This document shows, piece by piece, positions 60,845-64,000 of a stretch of DNA of 64,000 bases. Source of the stretch: Botryobacter ruber. Lineage in GTDB: Bacteria > Bacteroidota > Bacteroidia > Cytophagales > Hymenobacteraceae. Position 1 is the first letter of the stretch. Every line of letters begins with the position of its first letter. Location of the stretch: positions 124,001 through 188,000 of the forward strand of contig NZ_QCZK02000037.1 in NCBI RefSeq assembly GCF_003347595.2, given 5' to 3'. The translations under genes and the position numbers were made by a program. The notes under the pieces are model-generated. The model was not told where the DNA came from. It saw nothing but the letters and a program-made list of their open reading frames with translations, and did no database searches.

Positions 60845-62032
60845 ATGAGTTTTCCAGAAGCACATAGGAATTATAGAAAAACTATGTTGCCGCTGATTTT
60901 TCCTGAAATGGCTACCACAGACATTAACGATTTTTTTAGAGCCCAACGCACCACCTCTGAAATTAAAGCAGAGATACTGAACGAGTTTTTTAAAGCCTGG
61001 TGTACTACTATGCTGCAGGGCCAGCGGTACCGCTCCGCCCATTCGCTTGCTTTTATAGACCTTTATGCTGGCGATGGCAAACCTGAAGACGGGAAGCCGG
61101 CCACTCCCGTTAAAATTCTCAATACAATTTTCGGGGCTACGGAGAAGTACATCCTCAATAAGATAGTTCGTTCCTTTTTTAACGATGAGAAGCCAGCAGT
61201 AGCAGCCAAACTGAAAGCGAACCTGACGCAACTGCCTTATTACGGGGAGCTGGTGCACAAACCTGTGATGCTGCAGGAAGAGGCTGGTTTCAGTCTGCTC
61301 GCAAAACTGCTGGGGCAGGATACGCCGGTACTGCTTTATGCAGACCCTTTTGGGTATGACTTTTCGAAACAGCTCCTGCTGCAAGGGGTAAAAAGGTGGG
61401 GCTTCGATTTGTTTATGCTGTTTACACCCGCCAGGTTGCGTGCAGCAGTACAGCAACTGCCGGACGACGAGCTGCTCACCGCTTTAGTTGGCGCATCGCG
61501 TGTGGCGAAGATCCGGGAGTTTTACGAGCGTTACCAGGATGCCGCAGCACGCGAAGACTTTGTGGTGGACTGCTTTGAAGACAGCTTCAAGGAAAAAGAA
61601 TACAAAACCTTCCGCTTTAAAATCAGCCTGCCTAAAAAGAACCAGACAAGCCACTACCTCTTTTTTGTATCAAAGCACGATGGCGCTTACATGAAAATGA
61701 AAGAACTCATGCTCATGTACAGCGATTACCAGGAAGATGGGGTGCCCTTGTTCGGGGCCAATATCAAACACCAGCTCTCGCTTTTCCAGGAACAATACCG
61801 CTATTCCGTAAAAAACCTGGTAGCCGACCTGGCAGCCAAAGCAAGCTACTATAACGGCCTGCCCCTCGACAGCATCTACCGGCACCACAACATCGGCACA
61901 AACTATATCCGGGCCAATTACCTGGAGGCGTTCGAGCAGCTGAAAAAAGACAACATCGTGGAAACAATTAATCCGGTGTCCAGGAAGCCAATGCGGAAGG
62001 TGGCTTTTAACTCCCTTATCGCTTACCGCTAA
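60845..62032 (+). CDS. tcmP: TcmP-like three-Cys-motif partner protein
   Basis: 395 residues from ATG 60845; the ATG at 60908 (MATTDINDFFRAQRTTSEIKAEIL) is an equally good start, and the -7 box at 60800 excludes earlier ones. Features of the TcmP family: the early FFRAQRTTSEIKAEILNEFFKAW, SLAFIDLYAGDGK, VLLYADPFGY, and a C-terminal winged-HTH-like tail. The D-x-Y-A-G-x-G and D-P-F-G motifs suggest a methyltransferase-like or nuclease-like fold; the biochemical role is not settled. The usual partner with a three-cysteine motif is not in this window. Confidence 0.75.
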   Translation: MSFPEAHRNYRKTMLPLIFPEMATTDINDFFRAQRTTSEIKAEILNEFFKAWCTTMLQGQRYRSAHSLAFIDLYAGDGKPEDGKPATPVKILNTIFGATEKYILNKIVRSFFNDEKPAVAAKLKANLTQLPYYGELVHKPVMLQEEAGFSLLAKLLGQDTPVLLYADPFGYDFSKQLLLQGVKRWGFDLFMLFTPARLRAAVQQLPDDELLTALVGASRVAKIREFYERYQDAAAREDFVVDCFEDSFKEKEYKTFRFKISLPKKNQTSHYLFFVSKHDGAYMKMKELMLMYSDYQEDGVPLFGANIKHQLSLFQEQYRYSVKNLVADLAAKASYYNGLPLDSIYRHHNIGTNYIRANYLEAFEQLKKDNIVETINPVSRKPMRKVAFNSLIAYR

Positions 62033-62105
62033 GGAGCCCTTGTTCAAGCTGCTGTACCTTGCCTGTCATCCTGTAAAAATATAATTTTTGTACCCGAAAC
62101 AGGAG

Positions 62106-62130
62106 CAGTGGGTGTGGTGGCAGCTGCAGC
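62106..62130. repeat. single arm of the backbone repeat family
   Basis: Resembles 7430-7454 read in reverse, with about three mismatches in 25 bp (core GTGTGGTGGCAGCTGCAG). I found no inverted partner nearby. Confidence 0.5.
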
Positions 62131-62233
62131 TGAACTTTTCAGGGACCTTCGGCAACAGAAAACTGCTGAAAGGCAATGGGCGGAACAGATTTGTTGCGGC
62201 TGCGTTAATTCCTGTGTAAAGACCAGGGAAAAA

Positions 62234-63748
62234 ATGGGCCTGAAAAACATCCTTCCATTGCTTATTGCCGGTGCCGTTGGCGGGGCGGTTACCTTTGCTG
62301 CAATCGAGCTTGTGGATCAAGAAAGGCAGGAAGAAAAGGAAGATTCCGCTGTTCCTGTTTTTGCCCTTCCTGAAAATCAAAAAAGGGCAGCTGCCCGTGG
62401 GTTGCCGGATGGATTTGGCGATGCTGTGCAGCACTCGCTGCAGCAGGTGGTGCATATTCGGGCATTGGCCAGTATACAGCAACAGGAAAGCCAAAATCCG
62501 GAGCTGTACCAGTTGCCGGAGCCCTTTCGCCATTTTTTCGGTGATGAGTTCCAGGACGGAGATCCGTACCAGGGGCAGCGACCGCACACGGAACAGCTGG
62601 AGCAGTCTGGTTCAGGAGTTATTGTAAGCGACGATGGCTACATTGTAACCAACCTGCATGTAGTTAACCAGGCGCAGCAGGTGGAGGTGTCGCTCAACGA
62701 CGGCAGGATATTCGAGGCAAAACTGGCCGGGAAAGACCCCGCTACCGACCTGGCGCTTATTAAAATAGATGGAAAAGCCCTGCCATTTATCCGGTTTGCC
62801 GACTCTGATAAGGTTGATGTTGGCGATTGGGTAGTAGCTGTCGGCAATCCGTTCAACCTGTCGTCTACGGTTACGGCTGGCATTGTCAGTGCCAAAGCAA
62901 GAGCCATCAATGTGCTGCAGTCCATCGACAATTCCGCAATAGAATCGTTTATTCAAACCGATGCTGCTGTAAACCCGGGTAACAGTGGCGGCGCGCTGGT
63001 AAATATGCAGGGCCACCTGGTGGGCATCAACACGGCCATTGCCAGCCCCACAGGCGTGTATGCAGGCTATGCCTTTGCCGTACCCAGCAACATAGTAGCC
63101 AAGGTCATCAGGGACCTTCGGGAGTATGGAACGGTACAACGCGGTTACCTGGGCATAACGCTACGGGAGCTGGACTGGGAACTGGCCCAGAAGCTGAAGC
63201 TGAAAACATCGGCAGGCGTAGTGGTAGAAAGCGTGATGAAAGGAAGTGCCGGGGCTGCCGCCGGCCTGGAAGAGCAGGACGTGATACGGCAGGTGGATGA
63301 GCGGCCAGTGGCCAACACCGCGGAGTTTATGGGGATTATTGCCCAGCACCGGCCTGGCGACAAACTGCAACTTCAGGTGATGCGCGACAATAAAGAGCGA
63401 ACGCTGCAAGTGAAGCTCAAAAAGCAGCCGGGTAAAGAAGCATTGCTCGCTGAAGCAAAAGCCAGGCTACTGCAAAAAACAGGACTTGAAGTAGCACCGC
63501 TGACCATTGCTGAAAAGCGGCGGTTCCAGCTGAGGTGGGGGGTACGGGTGGTTCGACTGCTGGAAGACAAAACGGCTTATGCGGGTGGCCTGCGGGAGGG
63601 CTTTGTTATTATCAGAATAGACCGCCAGCCGGTTAACAGCGTGCAGGATGTGGCGAATTCCATTCAGGGCGCCAGAAGAGGCGTGCTGGTAGAAGGGGTG
63701 TATCCGGGTATGCCCGGTGTTTACTATTATGCCATCCGCCTGGAATGA
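62234..63748 (+). CDS. HtrA/DegP serine protease with two PDZ domains
   Basis: 504 residues from ATG 62234; the frame is open 42 codons upstream but that stretch covers a repeat and is not protein-like. An N-terminal membrane anchor or signal (LLIAGAVGGAVTFAAIEL) directs it to the periplasm. The catalytic triad is H142 (NLHVVN), D172 (ATDLALIK) and S251 (NPGNSGGALV). Two PDZ domains follow (about 305-400 and 420-500), the first with QRGYLGITL. It degrades or refolds damaged envelope proteins. In a T9SS organism it would also police exported surface proteins. Separate degP, degQ or degS assignments cannot be made by eye. Confidence 0.93.
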   Translation: MGLKNILPLLIAGAVGGAVTFAAIELVDQERQEEKEDSAVPVFALPENQKRAAARGLPDGFGDAVQHSLQQVVHIRALASIQQQESQNPELYQLPEPFRHFFGDEFQDGDPYQGQRPHTEQLEQSGSGVIVSDDGYIVTNLHVVNQAQQVEVSLNDGRIFEAKLAGKDPATDLALIKIDGKALPFIRFADSDKVDVGDWVVAVGNPFNLSSTVTAGIVSAKARAINVLQSIDNSAIESFIQTDAAVNPGNSGGALVNMQGHLVGINTAIASPTGVYAGYAFAVPSNIVAKVIRDLREYGTVQRGYLGITLRELDWELAQKLKLKTSAGVVVESVMKGSAGAAAGLEEQDVIRQVDERPVANTAEFMGIIAQHRPGDKLQLQVMRDNKERTLQVKLKKQPGKEALLAEAKARLLQKTGLEVAPLTIAEKRRFQLRWGVRVVRLLEDKTAYAGGLREGFVIIRIDRQPVNSVQDVANSIQGARRGVLVEGVYPGMPGVYYYAIRLE

Positions 63749-63798
63749 CAGCGCCGCATGGGTGCACAGTTCCTGCCTTATCTTATCTTCATTAAAAG

Positions 63799-63878
63799 AG
63801 CAGCGGCTGTGGTGGCAGGAGCAGTAAGGTTTTTTAATGCTGTTTTAGTTTACTGCACCTGCCACCATTGCCGCTGCT
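63799..63878. repeat. inverted-repeat pair after the protease gene
   Basis: Arms 63799-63827 and 63850-63878 are reverse complements with three mismatches in 29 bp (core GCAGCGGC..GGTGGCAGG.GCAGTAA) and a 22-nt loop. It is the clearest member of the repeat family also found at 2.7 kb and 7.2-7.45 kb. A further weak hairpin lies at about 63947-63978. Confidence 0.7.
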
Positions 63879-64000
63879 GTGCAACTGTAACGGCGAATGC
63901 CACTTCCGGGGATTTTCAAGCGAAGCCGCTGGTTTCTTAAAACAGGAAAGGCAGCCGACGTAACTGTGGCTGCCTTCCCGGGAAATGAAATGATAAAGCT

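Overview
The window looks like chromosome from a Bacteroidota bacterium of the Cytophagales, most like Hymenobacter or Pontibacter. The evidence is promoters with the Bacteroidota -7 box TAnnTTTG, several proteins ending in type IX secretion (T9SS) sorting domains, a BatB/BatC pair, and typical Bacteroidota mobilization genes. The genus is inferred from gene content, not from a marker gene.

Layout. Positions 1-10146 are backbone: the end of an aconitase gene, a secreted MORN/YwqK-repeat protein, a thiolase, a small unknown protein, a hotdog thioesterase, batB-batC, and tRNA-Ser(GCT), tRNA-Pro(TGG) and tRNA-Arg(TCT). Positions of about 10156-59176 are a roughly 49 kb integrated element. A 54-bp direct repeat bounds it: the 3' part of tRNA-Arg at 10102-10155 and again at 59177-59230. 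A tyrosine integrase lies just inside the right end. Positions 59231-64000 are backbone again: a membrane protein, a cyanophycinase, a TcmP-like protein and an HtrA/DegP protease.

Inside the element. (a) 10.4-22.9 kb is a defence-type block: type I restriction-modification genes hsdR-hsdM-hsdS, a class III cyclase-like protein, a phospholipase D-like nuclease, a lipoprotein with a damaged start, a SEFIR/TIR protein, a HEPN-motif protein and an Fe-S uracil-DNA glycosylase-like protein. (b) An IS256-family element (22956-24332) sits in the arm of a 23-bp-stem hairpin. (c) 24.4-30.2 kb is a leftward mobilization and replication module: coiled-coil membrane protein, MOBP relaxase, MobC-like protein, Toprim primase, helicase with an iteron-like CTCATCA array, HTH excisionase-like protein and an unknown. 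(d) 30.6-38.7 kb is small cargo: a Crp/Fnr regulator split by an IS4-family element with a clean 6-bp target duplication, YiaA/YiaB, a lipoprotein, a DUF2975-Xre pair, a Fic-gene remnant, RadC and an AbiEi/AbiEii toxin-antitoxin pair with its own dyad operator. (e) 39.6-57.6 kb holds five large secreted T9SS proteins. Four have cohesin-like domains and three of those also have dockerin-like modules. The 2,333-residue member contains an apparently identical 1,232-bp internal duplication.

How it fits together. The element can be read as an integrative, mobilizable island: it has an integrase, an excisionase-like protein, a relaxase and its own initiation proteins, but no visible type IV secretion genes. 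It carries an anti-phage block and a surface-protein block. Unusually long perfect palindromes occur at several intergenic sites in the island. A separate family of inverted-repeat pairs, with core GCAGCGGCTGTGGTGGCAG, was found only in the backbone.
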